A stretch of DNA of 62,763 nt, from positions 1 through 62,763 of the forward strand of contig FR883413.1 of the NCBI GenBank assembly GCA_000435835.1, in the 5' to 3' direction. Positions 7,969-16,021 of this stretch are shown in pieces. Made by a program: the position numbers and the translations under genes. The notes beneath the pieces are model-generated. The model did no database searches, was not told the DNA's origin, and saw nothing but the letters and a program-made list of their open reading frames with translations. This DNA comes from Clostridium sp. CAG:221 (GTDB lineage: Bacteria; Bacillota; Clostridia; Clostridiales; Clostridiaceae). How positions within the stretch are numbered: position 1 is the stretch's first letter; every line of letters starts with the position of its first letter.

Positions 7969-10344
7969 TTATTTAGCTAAAAAATGATTTTCTGCAATCT
8001 TTACTGATTCCATGGCATCTTTTGCATAAAAGTCGGCACCTATACTCTTAGCATATTCTTCTGTAAGAACAGCTCCTCCTACCATTACTTTTATATTCAG
8101 ACCACTTTCTCTAATAAGCATTATTGTCTTTTCCATACTCTTTACTGTGGTAGTCATTAAAGCACTTAACCCAACTAAAGTTATTTCTTGCTCCCTTGCC
8201 ACTCTTAATACTTCTTCTGCTGGCACATTCTTACCTAAATCTATTACTTTAAATCCATAGCTTTCTAAAATGACTTTCACTATATTTTTACCAATATCAT
8301 GAATGTCACCTTCTACTGTAGCTAATATTATTTTGCCCTTAACAACTTCTTCTTTATTATTTTTCATTAATGCTTCTTTAATAATGGCAAATGATTTTTG
8401 TACAGTCTCAGCAGACGCTATAAGCTGTGGTAAAAATACTATTCCCTTTTCAAACTTAACTCCTACACTGTTTAAAGCCGGAATAATGCTCTCATTTACT
8501 ATAGATAAAGGTTCCATTTCCTTAAGCAACTCTGTTGTTTTAATTTCAGCTTCACTTTTCAATCCTTTTTCTATGATTTCTTTCAGAGAATATTCCTTAG
8601 AATTTAAAGTATTTTTTCCTGCTACATTTTTGTTGTTTCCATACTTTTCTACATAAGACTTTCCTTGTTTATCTATATCATAGAGCATCTTATAAGCATC
8701 AATTGTTTCCATGATCCCTGATATATTAGGATTAACAATAGGCAAATCTAGTCCTTTACCTAAAGCTAGTGCTAAGAAGTTTCTATTTAGAAGTTCCCTA
8801 TTTGGCAAACCAAAGGAAATATTTGATACTCCTAAAAGAGTTTTTAAACTAAGTTCATGTTTAACAAGTTCCAATGCTTTCAATGTTTCTTTACCACTTT
8901 TCCCATCAGAGGATACAGGAAGTACTAATGTATCAATAAATACATCTTCCTTTTTTATTCCATATTCAAGGGCCTTATTAAGTATTTTTTTAGCTATTTT
9001 CACTCTTTCTTCTGCCGTCTCTGGAATTCCTCTTTTATCTAAAGTAAGTCCTACTACAGCAGCACCATACTTTTTCACTAAAGGAAGTATACTATCTAAT
9101 ACTTCATCTTCACCATTAACAGAGTTTAAAATTGGCTTTCCATTATAATATCTTAAACCTGCTTCTACAGCCTCTCTATCTGTTGAATCTATTTGCAGAG
9201 GCACGTCTAATATTCCTTGTAGCTGAACAATTGCTTTTCTCATCCATTTAGCTTCATTTATTTCTGGTAGCCCCACATTAACATCTAATATTTCTGCTCC
9301 AGCTTCTACTTGTTCAATTCCTTGTTTTAAAACATAGTCTAAATCATCATTTCTTAAAGCTTCTTTAAATAATTTCTTCCCTGTAGGATTTATTCTTTCA
9401 CCAATAACTCTTACATGATCTATTTCTACTATCTTACTTGGAGAACAAATTAAATTTCTCTTAACTTCTGGTCTTTTTACTATTTGCCTATATTTAATTT
9501 CTGAATGTATATTCTTAATATATTCTGGCGTAGTACCACAACATCCACCAATAACAGATACTCCTTCATCTAAAATTTTCACAATTCCCTCTAAATATTC
9601 ATCTATGCCTATGTCATAACTTATTTCTCCAAAAGAAAGACTTGGCAATCCTGCATTTGGCTGTACCATTAATGGGATATTTGTATATTCTTTAATTTCT
9701 TTAATTATTTCAAGTATTTCATTTGGTCCTAAGGAACAATTCACCCCTAGAGCATCTACACCTAATCCTTCTAGCGTTATGGCCATACTTGCTGGTGTGC
9801 ATCCAGTAAATGTCCTACCATCAGCTTCAAAACTCATTGTACAAAATACAGGTAAATTAGTATTTTCCTTTGCTGCTAAAATTGCTGCCTTAATTTCATA
9901 TAAGTCAGTCATAGTTTCTATTAAAATTAAATCAGCACCATAAGTTTCAGCAGCTATTACTTGTCTTTTAAATATCTCATATGCTCTATCAAAGCTTAAT
10001 GTGCCCATTGGTTCTAAAAGTTGACCAATAGGTCCTATATCTGCTGCTACAAATATATCTTTTCCATTAACTTCTTTAGCAATTTCCATGGCCTTTTTAA
10101 AAACATCTTCCACAGAATAACCTGTTCCATCTAACTTTAATTCATTAGCCCCAAAGGTATTTAGAGTTATTACCTTTGAACCTGCTTCAATATAATCTCT
10201 ATAAATATTTTTAATAATATCTTCACTGGTGAAATTTAAAATCTCTGGATTTTGTCCAAGCTTTAAACCATTTTGCTGAAGCATAGTCCCCATTGCCCCA
10301 TCAAATAATATAATTTCTTTATTTAATATATCCCTAATACCCAC
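7969..10344 (-). CDS. metH: Cobalamin-dependent methionine synthase lacking the reactivation domain, 791 aa
   Basis: The enzyme transfers a methyl group from methyltetrahydrofolate via cobalamin to homocysteine. Domains in order are: homocysteine-binding barrel (about 1-285) with zinc cysteines in GVNCSLGP and GGCCGTTP; pterin-binding barrel (about 310-570, opening VIGERINPTGKK); cobalamin cap (about 600-680); and the B12 domain with DIHDIG (DxHxxG, cobalt-ligand His). It stops after the B12 domain, about 400 residues shorter than E. coli MetH. The missing AdoMet-binding reactivation domain is the adjacent upstream gene. I choose the GTG at 10344 because GAGGGG sits 7 nt before it. An ATG 36 bases further upstream lacks such a site and lies deeper inside the neighbour. 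Confidence 0.9.
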   Translation of the reverse strand: MGIRDILNKEIILFDGAMGTMLQQNGLKLGQNPEILNFTSEDIIKNIYRDYIEAGSKVITLNTFGANELKLDGTGYSVEDVFKKAMEIAKEVNGKDIFVAADIGPIGQLLEPMGTLSFDRAYEIFKRQVIAAETYGADLILIETMTDLYEIKAAILAAKENTNLPVFCTMSFEADGRTFTGCTPASMAITLEGLGVDALGVNCSLGPNEILEIIKEIKEYTNIPLMVQPNAGLPSLSFGEISYDIGIDEYLEGIVKILDEGVSVIGGCCGTTPEYIKNIHSEIKYRQIVKRPEVKRNLICSPSKIVEIDHVRVIGERINPTGKKLFKEALRNDDLDYVLKQGIEQVEAGAEILDVNVGLPEINEAKWMRKAIVQLQGILDVPLQIDSTDREAVEAGLRYYNGKPILNSVNGEDEVLDSILPLVKKYGAAVVGLTLDKRGIPETAEERVKIAKKILNKALEYGIKKEDVFIDTLVLPVSSDGKSGKETLKALELVKHELSLKTLLGVSNISFGLPNRELLNRNFLALALGKGLDLPIVNPNISGIMETIDAYKMLYDIDKQGKSYVEKYGNNKNVAGKNTLNSKEYSLKEIIEKGLKSEAEIKTTELLKEMEPLSIVNESIIPALNSVGVKFEKGIVFLPQLIASAETVQKSFAIIKEALMKNNKEEVVKGKIILATVEGDIHDIGKNIVKVILESYGFKVIDLGKNVPAEEVLRVAREQEITLVGLSALMTTTVKSMEKTIMLIRESGLNIKVMVGGAVLTEEYAKSIGADFYAKDAMESVKIAENHFLAK

Positions 10345-11023
10345 AGTTATTCCCCTCTCTTCTAAATGTGCAGCTGGCATATTTATTACATTTTAAACAC
10401 TTTTCTTCTTTTTCTGTTTCTTTAACTAGCCCTTTACCTACACCAATTATTGCTGTAACTGATTTTCTAGGAAATAATATATTGTGTGCAGATAAATTTA
10501 CACCTATTCTCTTATCACAATTAACTAAGTTAATTACATCTCTTTGTGCATCTAATGGCAAGTCACCATAACCTGGGCTATATCTTCCTGTTATATTAAG
10601 TTCTTTGCTTTTAGCTTCTATACCTATTGCCTCTTCAATTTCATCGCATATTTCCTCTACTAATGTAGTAGTACATGCATCCATAATAAGAGCCTTTGTT
10701 AAATTAGTCTTTTCTGTAAGCTTAATATGTTTTTCTATGTTTACTCCAGCTGTAACAGCTATAATAGCAATACTTCTACAGTTTTCAAGGTGCTTCTTTA
10801 TATCATTCCCTTTAAAGATAATATCACTATTATCCACTTTTACACCTTCATTTATATGTTCTATATTAAAATACTCATATAAGTATTTAGTATCACTTAA
10901 ATTTCTAACTTCATTTCTACAAGATTCTATAAGTTCGTCTAATGAAGCATCTATACTCTGACCCTTGTATCCAAGATACCTTAATACCTCATCTTTCCTA
11001 ATCTCATATCTCAACAAAAACAT
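10334..11023 (-). CDS. Stand-alone methionine synthase reactivation-domain protein, 229 aa
   Basis: The protein resembles the AdoMet-binding activation domain found at the C-terminus of large MetH enzymes. The best marker is RYSPGYGDLP near residue 147, equivalent to the RxxxGY segment that contacts AdoMet. It ends in a cysteine cluster (CLKCNKYASC) that may bind metal. The expected role is reductive methylation of inactive cob(II)alamin in the MetH encoded by the next gene. The two genes overlap by 11 nt, consistent with translational coupling. The start is ATG with GGAGGGGG upstream. Confidence 0.85.
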   Translation of the reverse strand: MFLLRYEIRKDEVLRYLGYKGQSIDASLDELIESCRNEVRNLSDTKYLYEYFNIEHINEGVKVDNSDIIFKGNDIKKHLENCRSIAIIAVTAGVNIEKHIKLTEKTNLTKALIMDACTTTLVEEICDEIEEAIGIEAKSKELNITGRYSPGYGDLPLDAQRDVINLVNCDKRIGVNLSAHNILFPRKSVTAIIGVGKGLVKETEKEEKCLKCNKYASCTFRREGNNCGY

Positions 11024-11066
11024 CCCCCTCCTTTAATTAGTTAAGTCGCCTGCGGCTAGTTAAAAT

Positions 11067-11208
11067 AATTAAAAATGAAAAATTAAAAATGAAGAATTGA
11101 GGATGAAACTCCTTAGGGAGTTTCTAAAAATATATATTTTTAAAGAATTTCATAGAAATTCTCTCCTTAATTTTTAATTCTTCATTTTACATTCTACATT
11201 TTTAATTT
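11067..11208. repeat. Palindromic intergenic repeat, copy 2
   Basis: This inverted repeat of about 140 bp has arms rich in AAAAATGAAGAATT units and a left inner hairpin AAACTCCTTAGGGAGTTT. The right inner hairpin is degenerate (GAATTTCATAGAAATTC). It fills the gap between luxS and the reactivation gene and abuts the luxS stop codon. A short GC-rich palindrome (GCCTGCGGC, 11048-11056) flanked by TAGTTAA copies lies just outside it. Confidence 0.8.
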
Positions 11209-11670
11209 TTATTTTTCTTCTCCGTAGATATTTAGAGAAAAACCTTTTTCAAGAGCTTCTTTAGCATATTCTTTTGCCCCAAAAAGAGAAAGATCTTTAT
11301 AGTTACCACATTGTATTGGATTTGCTGCTGGAATTTCCTCAGCCATTAATATTTCTTTTAAAGCTAATTCCAATGCATCTCTTATTTCTTCTGCTTCTCT
11401 ATCTCCCCATATGCTCAAATAAAATCCTGTTCTGCATCCCATAGGTGATATATCTATTATGCCTTGAAGCTTATCTCTTAAAATATGTGCTAGTAAATGT
11501 TCCAAGCCATGCATTGCCGCTGTGCCAAAGGCCTCTTTGTTAGGTTGTAAAAATCTCAAATCAAACTTTGTTACCTTATCTCCCTTTGGTCCTTCTAAAA
11601 GGCAGCATTTTCTTACATAAGGTGCTTTTACCTTTCTATGATCTAATTCAAAACTTTCTACTTTATTCAT
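11209..11670 (-). CDS. luxS: S-ribosylhomocysteine lyase LuxS, 153 aa
   Basis: LuxS cleaves S-ribosylhomocysteine to homocysteine and the precursor of autoinducer-2. The metal-binding HGLEH motif is at residues 54-58, and the third ligand/catalytic cysteine is in PIQCGNY near residue 124. Length is that of the family. The ATG has a perfect AGGAGG. The gene starts 9 nt after metF, inside a SAM-riboswitch-controlled operon that also encodes methionine synthase. LuxS therefore supplies homocysteine for remethylation, whatever its signalling role may be. Confidence 0.95.
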   Translation of the reverse strand: MNKVESFELDHRKVKAPYVRKCCLLEGPKGDKVTKFDLRFLQPNKEAFGTAAMHGLEHLLAHILRDKLQGIIDISPMGCRTGFYLSIWGDREAEEIRDALELALKEILMAEEIPAANPIQCGNYKDLSLFGAKEYAKEALEKGFSLNIYGEEK

Positions 11671-11679
11671 TTTAACCTC

Positions 11680-12558
11680 CTATTTATTTACTGATTTAAT
11701 TATTGATTCAATACTATTGTTTATACTCTTTGCAACATAAGCATTATTCATGGAATATAAATGTATACCCTTAACATCAGATGAAATAAGGTCCACTATC
11801 TGCTCTACTGCATAAGCAATTCCTGCATCTCTTAAAGCTATAGGATCATGTTCATATCTGTCCATAATCTTCATGAACTTCTTAGGAACATTTGAACCAC
11901 ATAAAGTGGTAATTCTCTCAATCTGCTTCTTATTGATTACTGGCATAATTCCTGCTTGAATAGGAACTGTAATTCCTTTCTCAATAGTCTTATCCATAAA
12001 AGAATAAAAATACTCATTATCTAAAAATAGCTGACTTATAAAATGGCTAGCTCCTGCTTCTTGCTTTATTTTTAAATTTTCTATATCTTTATCTAAATTT
12101 CTACAATCTATATGTCCTTCTGGATAACATGCACCACTTATATTAAAGTCATCAGTTTTTTTAATAAACTGTATTAAATCACTGGCATACTTAAAATCAT
12201 TGCTTCTTCCTGCTGTATCTGGATTACCATCACCTCTTAAAGCTAATATATTTTCAATGCCCTCATTTTTTAAATTTCTTAGTATTTCTTTTATTTCATC
12301 TTCTTTTGCATCTATACAAGTCAAATGAGCTACTGGCTCCATATTATACTTATTCTTAATAAGAGATGCTATTTCTAAAGTCCTATTACTTGTAGCTGCC
12401 CCACCTGCTCCATAAGTAACACTAATAAAATCTGGATTAACTCCTTTAAGTTCTTCTAACATTTTATAAATTGTCTCTATTGAAGAAGTTACTTTTGGCG
12501 GAAAAACCTCCAAGGAAAATACCATTTTCTTCTCATTAAATAAATTATTAATTCTCAT
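11680..12558 (-). CDS. metF: 5,10-methylenetetrahydrofolate reductase, 292 aa
   Basis: MetF reduces methylene-THF to methyl-THF, the methyl donor for MetH. The protein spans the whole MTHFR barrel. The motifs are FSLEVFPPK near the N-terminus with the catalytic Glu, SVTYGAGG, HLTCID and NILALRGD for folate/FAD binding, and QLFLDN. It is the first gene of the operon, starting at ATG with AGGGGGC upstream, and sits 30 nt after the riboswitch terminator. Regulation by SAM is therefore expected. Confidence 0.95.
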   Translation of the reverse strand: MRINNLFNEKKMVFSLEVFPPKVTSSIETIYKMLEELKGVNPDFISVTYGAGGAATSNRTLEIASLIKNKYNMEPVAHLTCIDAKEDEIKEILRNLKNEGIENILALRGDGNPDTAGRSNDFKYASDLIQFIKKTDDFNISGACYPEGHIDCRNLDKDIENLKIKQEAGASHFISQLFLDNEYFYSFMDKTIEKGITVPIQAGIMPVINKKQIERITTLCGSNVPKKFMKIMDRYEHDPIALRDAGIAYAVEQIVDLISSDVKGIHLYSMNNAYVAKSINNSIESIIKSVNK

Positions 12559-12587
12559 TGCTGCCCCCTATTATAACCTTTTATAAA

Positions 12588-12833
12588 TAAAAAAAACCTA
12601 AAGGATATCCCTTAGGTTCGTAATTAACACCATTAAATATCCTTATCTTTCAGTAAACTGTTGGAATTAGCACCACACTTAGTTAATGATGAATTATGGA
12701 TGATGAATGATGAATTAAAGACAAAACTCAAAGAGTTTTTAAATCCAATTCATAATTCTTAATTCATAACTCTACATTCTCTAAGTAGGTTGCTGGGTTT
12801 CACAGGGCCAGTCCCTCCACCGCTCTTGATAAG
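12588..12833 (-). promoter_or_regulatory. SAM-I riboswitch (S-box) with terminator; P3 arm carries a repeat
   Basis: On the minus strand the conserved core is intact. CTTATC (12828-12833) begins P1. The block from the GGTGGAGGGAC segment to the AACCCAGCAACC segment follows, then GGTGCTAATTCC, and GATAAG (12642-12647) closes P1. A terminator with stem AACCTAAGG/CCTTTAGGTT and a T8 tail lies at 12588-12618, just before metF. High SAM should stabilise the aptamer and terminate transcription. The variable P3 arm is closed by ACTTAG/CTAAGT (12677-12682 with 12781-12786). It contains about 98 extra nucleotides that belong to the dispersed repeat family. Confidence 0.93.
12681..12781. repeat. Palindromic intergenic repeat, copy 3 (inside riboswitch P3)
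   Basis: This copy has ATGATGAATTA-type arms and one inner hairpin (AAACTCAAAGAGTTT) instead of two, making it the shortest member (about 100 bp). The 22 nt starting at 12677 are identical to the 22 nt starting at 56888 in copy 4. The left junction is therefore shared between the two loci. Confidence 0.85.
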
Positions 12834-12844
12834 TTTTTTATTAA

Positions 12845-12873
12845 ATTATACAAAATTATTCATTATTTGTAAA
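12845..12873 (-). promoter_or_regulatory. Promoter of the SAM riboswitch-metF operon
   Basis: TTTACA (12868-12873), a 17-nt spacer and a perfect TATAAT (12845-12850) on the minus strand lie 12 nt upstream of the first aptamer nucleotide. Confidence 0.85.
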
Positions 12874-12883
12874 CACTTTTATT

Positions 12884-13831
12884 TTATACCATTAGTAAAA
12901 GTATCGAAATTATACTGCACACTAAACTTATAGCACTTAAAATTGTTACTATTTGAGTTATATTTAATCCCTTTTCTTGCAGTCTAAAATGTATCTGGCT
13001 TCTATCTGCCTGATATACAGGTTTTCCTTCTGAAAATCTTTTGAAAATTACAAATAAATTATCAAAAATAGGAACTGCAAGAGCTAAAATCGGCAACATT
13101 AAACTTAAAATTGTTGCTTGCTTAAAAGCACCATCTAAAGCAATTATACTTAAGATAAATCCTAAGAAATTTGCACCTGAATCTCCCATAAATATTTTTG
13201 CTGGATACTTATTATATACAAGAAACCCTAAAATTGTTCCTGCTAATATAAGTGAAAAATATAATGATGGTGGTTGATTTAATATCACTGCTGTTGCTGC
13301 AAAAGTTAATGTTGATATAAACGATAAAGAACCTGCTAATCCATCCATTCCATCAGACCAGTTTATTACAGTAGTTACACCAAAAATCCATGTTATTGTA
13401 AGAATAAATTGAATTATTGGCGGCAATGTAATATATATTCCTGTCAAAGGATTAGTAAAACCTTCAAATGATACACCACATTTATATACTATAACAGCTG
13501 CTAATAATTGTACTATCATTCTTGGAATTATTCCAAATTCCTTGCCAATACTTTTATTATAGTCATCTATTATTCCAATAACTAAAATCATTAGAGCTCC
13601 AATAAATATTCCGTACTTTTCATCAAAAGGATGATTTCTAAAAACAAAGAAGTATAATGTGAAAAATCCTATGAACATAGCTATTCCACCACATAAAGGA
13701 ATTTCTCCTCTATGTATTTTTCTTTTCGTTGGTTTATCTGTAAAATTATATTTAATAGACAATTTCATTAGAAAAGGGATTATTCCTGCTACTAATAAAA
13801 AAGACATTAACATAGCTAATATATACTTCAT
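12884..13831 (-). CDS. WecA/TagO-type undecaprenyl-phosphate sugar-1-phosphate transferase, 315 aa
   Basis: The protein is a multi-pass membrane enzyme of the MraY/WecA family that loads a UDP-sugar phosphate onto undecaprenyl phosphate, probably GlcNAc-1-P for teichoic acid or another wall polymer. About ten hydrophobic segments are present. Cytoplasmic loop motifs are DDYNKS (Asp-Asp, near residue 95), NWSDGMDGLAG (near 158), GDSGANFLGF and DRSQIHFRL. Because it lies outside a mur cluster I favour WecA/TagO over MraY. The track-longest start is a TTG. The next codon, ATG at 13831, is better placed relative to AAGGAG. It has its own promoter. Confidence 0.85.
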   Translation of the reverse strand: MKYILAMLMSFLLVAGIIPFLMKLSIKYNFTDKPTKRKIHRGEIPLCGGIAMFIGFFTLYFFVFRNHPFDEKYGIFIGALMILVIGIIDDYNKSIGKEFGIIPRMIVQLLAAVIVYKCGVSFEGFTNPLTGIYITLPPIIQFILTITWIFGVTTVINWSDGMDGLAGSLSFISTLTFAATAVILNQPPSLYFSLILAGTILGFLVYNKYPAKIFMGDSGANFLGFILSIIALDGAFKQATILSLMLPILALAVPIFDNLFVIFKRFSEGKPVYQADRSQIHFRLQEKGLNITQIVTILSAISLVCSIISILLLMV

Positions 13832-13885
13832 CAATTTGCTCCTTATGTGTATTGTATTTAAATTTCACTTAAATATTCTATTAGC

Positions 13886-13914
13886 ATTATACTATTTTTC
13901 GTGCTTTTTATCAA
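13886..13914 (-). promoter_or_regulatory. Promoter of the WecA/TagO-type gene
   Basis: TTGATA (13909-13914), 17-nt spacer and TATAAT (13886-13891) on the minus strand, 55 nt before the start codon. Confidence 0.75.
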
Positions 13915-13949
13915 ATATTAGTATTTTTATTTACATAAAAAGATATGCA

Positions 13950-13982
13950 AAAAAGACAGAACTATTATAAGTTCTGCCTTTT
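13950..13982 (-). terminator. Terminator of the V-ATPase operon
   Basis: The stem AGACAGAACT/AGTTCTGCCT (13954-13963 with 13970-13979) is followed on the minus strand by a T-run. It lies 12 nt past the ntpD stop and upstream of the next gene's promoter. Confidence 0.8.
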
Positions 13983-13993
13983 CTTATTAAAAA

Positions 13994-14635
13994 CTAGTTT
14001 TTAGCATCAATCATTGCTTTAACCTTCATAAGTCTTGTTAAAGCACCTCTTTCATTTTCATCAAGCTTCATTCTTATAAACTTGATAGTTTCTTGTAATT
14101 GAGGAATTGTCATATACTCAAGGGCATTAACCCTTCTTCTAGTTTTTTCTATTTCATCAGCCATTAACTGAGTTGATTTTTCCACTTCTGCAAGCTCAAG
14201 CAATTTAGGGAATATTGAATATAGCTTCGTAATCGCATCGTCAAGCTCTGAAGATGTATTTGCAAAACCATATGGGAATATACCGCCTTCATCATCTTGA
14301 AGCTGTCTGTGAAATTCCATTTTTGGAACATTAACGCTCATTACGTTTTTTACTCCTACTTCAACAGAAATGCTATCTTTAGGATAAGCAACTGCTTCCT
14401 CTAAAAATTCTGTACTCATTACAGCACTTGCCATAACGAAATCTTTAAAAGAACCTTCTAACTCTGCTTCTACTTCTTTTCTAAGCTGATTGTTATATTT
14501 AACAAGACCTATAAATTGTCTCATTAATTCATCTTGCTTATCTTTTAAAAGCTTATGACTTCTTACAGATGTTGCTAGTCTCTTTTTAAGCTTAGTCAGC
14601 TCCATTCTAGTAGGATTGACATTTAATTTTGCCAT
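13994..14635 (-). CDS. ntpD: V-type ATPase subunit D, 213 aa
   Basis: Subunit D forms the central rotor shaft inside the A3B3 head. The N-terminal motif NVNPTRMELTKLKKRL is characteristic. Long helices at both ends (about 5-75 and 130-205) make the antiparallel coiled coil. Length is normal. It is the last gene of the operon, three bases after ntpB, with a GAGGAAGAG ribosome site. Confidence 0.95.
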   Translation of the reverse strand: MAKLNVNPTRMELTKLKKRLATSVRSHKLLKDKQDELMRQFIGLVKYNNQLRKEVEAELEGSFKDFVMASAVMSTEFLEEAVAYPKDSISVEVGVKNVMSVNVPKMEFHRQLQDDEGGIFPYGFANTSSELDDAITKLYSIFPKLLELAEVEKSTQLMADEIEKTRRRVNALEYMTIPQLQETIKFIRMKLDENERGALTRLMKVKAMIDAKN

Positions 14636-14638
14636 ATT

Positions 14639-16021
14639 CTACTCTTCCTCTCCCTTAGGCATATACTTTTCAAGATATTCATCTCTAATTCTCTTAAGCT
14701 CTGTTCTTGGAAGTATCTTTAATAACTTCCATCCTAAGTTTAATGTTTCTTCAATAGATCTATTTGTATTGAATCCTTGAGAAACATATTCTTTTTCAAA
14801 TGCTTCTGCAAATTTAGCAAATTTCTTATCTGCATCAGATAAAGCTGATTCACCTAAGATAGCTGATAATTCTTTAGCTTGCTTACCTTGAGCATAAGCT
14901 GAGAATAATTGGTTCATTGTATCAGCATGATCTTCTCTTGTCTTACCTTTACCAATACCCTTATCTTTAAGTCTTGATAATGATGGTAAAACATCTATTG
15001 GAGGCATAATACCTTTCTTATATAATTCCTTAGAAAGAATTATTTGTCCTTCTGTAATATATCCTGTTAAGTCAGGAATTGGGTGAGTCTTATCTTCTTC
15101 TGGCATTGTAAGTATTGGAATTTGAGTGATTGATCCACCTCTTCCAGTAATCCTTCCTGCTCTTTCATATAATGTAGAAAGGTCAGTATATAAGTATCCT
15201 GGATATCCTCTTCTACCTGGAACTTCTTTTCTTGCTGCAGATACTTCTCTTAATGCTTCAGCATAGTTAGTGATATCTGTCATGATAACAAGAACGTGCA
15301 TATCTTTTTCATATGCTAAATATTCAGCAGCTGTTAATGCCATTCTTGGTGTAGAAATTCTTTCGATAGCTGGGTCAGATGCTAAGTTCATGAATAATAC
15401 TGCATTATCTATAGCACCAGTCTTCTTAAATTCATCAACGAAGAATTGAGATTCTTCAAATGTTATACCTATAGCAGCAAATACAACAGCAAAGTTAGTG
15501 TCTGAATTTAAAACTTTTGCTTGTCTTGCTATTTGTGCAGCTAATTCTGCATGTGGAAGACCTGATGCAGAGAATACAGGAAGTTTTTGTCCTCTAACTA
15601 AAGTGTTTAATCCATCGATAGCTGAAATTCCTGTTTGTATGAACTCTGCTGGGAAGTCTCTTGATACTGGGTTAATAGCTTCACCATTGATATCTTTATA
15701 TGCTTCTGGTATTATTTTTGGACCATTGTCTATTGGATGACCCATACCATCGAATATTCTTCCTATCATATCTTCAGAAACACCAAGCTCTAATGATCTT
15801 CCTAAGAATTTAGCTTTTGTTCCTTTTAAGTTAATTCCTGATGATCCTTCATATAACTGAACTACTGCTCTAGTTCCGTTAACTTCTAGAACCTTACCTC
15901 TTCTTTTTTCACCAGTTTGTATTTCAACTTCAACTAGCTCATCGTATTTTACACCGCTAACTCCTTCAACAACCATTAAAGGACCTACAACTTCAGTTAC
16001 AGTTCTATATTCCTTAAGCAT
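14639..16021 (-). CDS. ntpB: V-type ATPase subunit B, 460 aa
   Basis: Subunit B is the regulatory, non-catalytic partner of subunit A in the hexameric head. The P-loop position holds SASGLPHAEL rather than a GxxxxGKT motif, as expected. RRGYPGYLYTDLSTLYERAG is the conserved downstream signature near residue 270. The start overlaps the end of ntpA by 8 nt with AAGGAGGAG upstream, indicating translational coupling and stoichiometric production. Confidence 0.95.
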   Translation of the reverse strand: MLKEYRTVTEVVGPLMVVEGVSGVKYDELVEVEIQTGEKRRGKVLEVNGTRAVVQLYEGSSGINLKGTKAKFLGRSLELGVSEDMIGRIFDGMGHPIDNGPKIIPEAYKDINGEAINPVSRDFPAEFIQTGISAIDGLNTLVRGQKLPVFSASGLPHAELAAQIARQAKVLNSDTNFAVVFAAIGITFEESQFFVDEFKKTGAIDNAVLFMNLASDPAIERISTPRMALTAAEYLAYEKDMHVLVIMTDITNYAEALREVSAARKEVPGRRGYPGYLYTDLSTLYERAGRITGRGGSITQIPILTMPEEDKTHPIPDLTGYITEGQIILSKELYKKGIMPPIDVLPSLSRLKDKGIGKGKTREDHADTMNQLFSAYAQGKQAKELSAILGESALSDADKKFAKFAEAFEKEYVSQGFNTNRSIEETLNLGWKLLKILPRTELKRIRDEYLEKYMPKGEEE

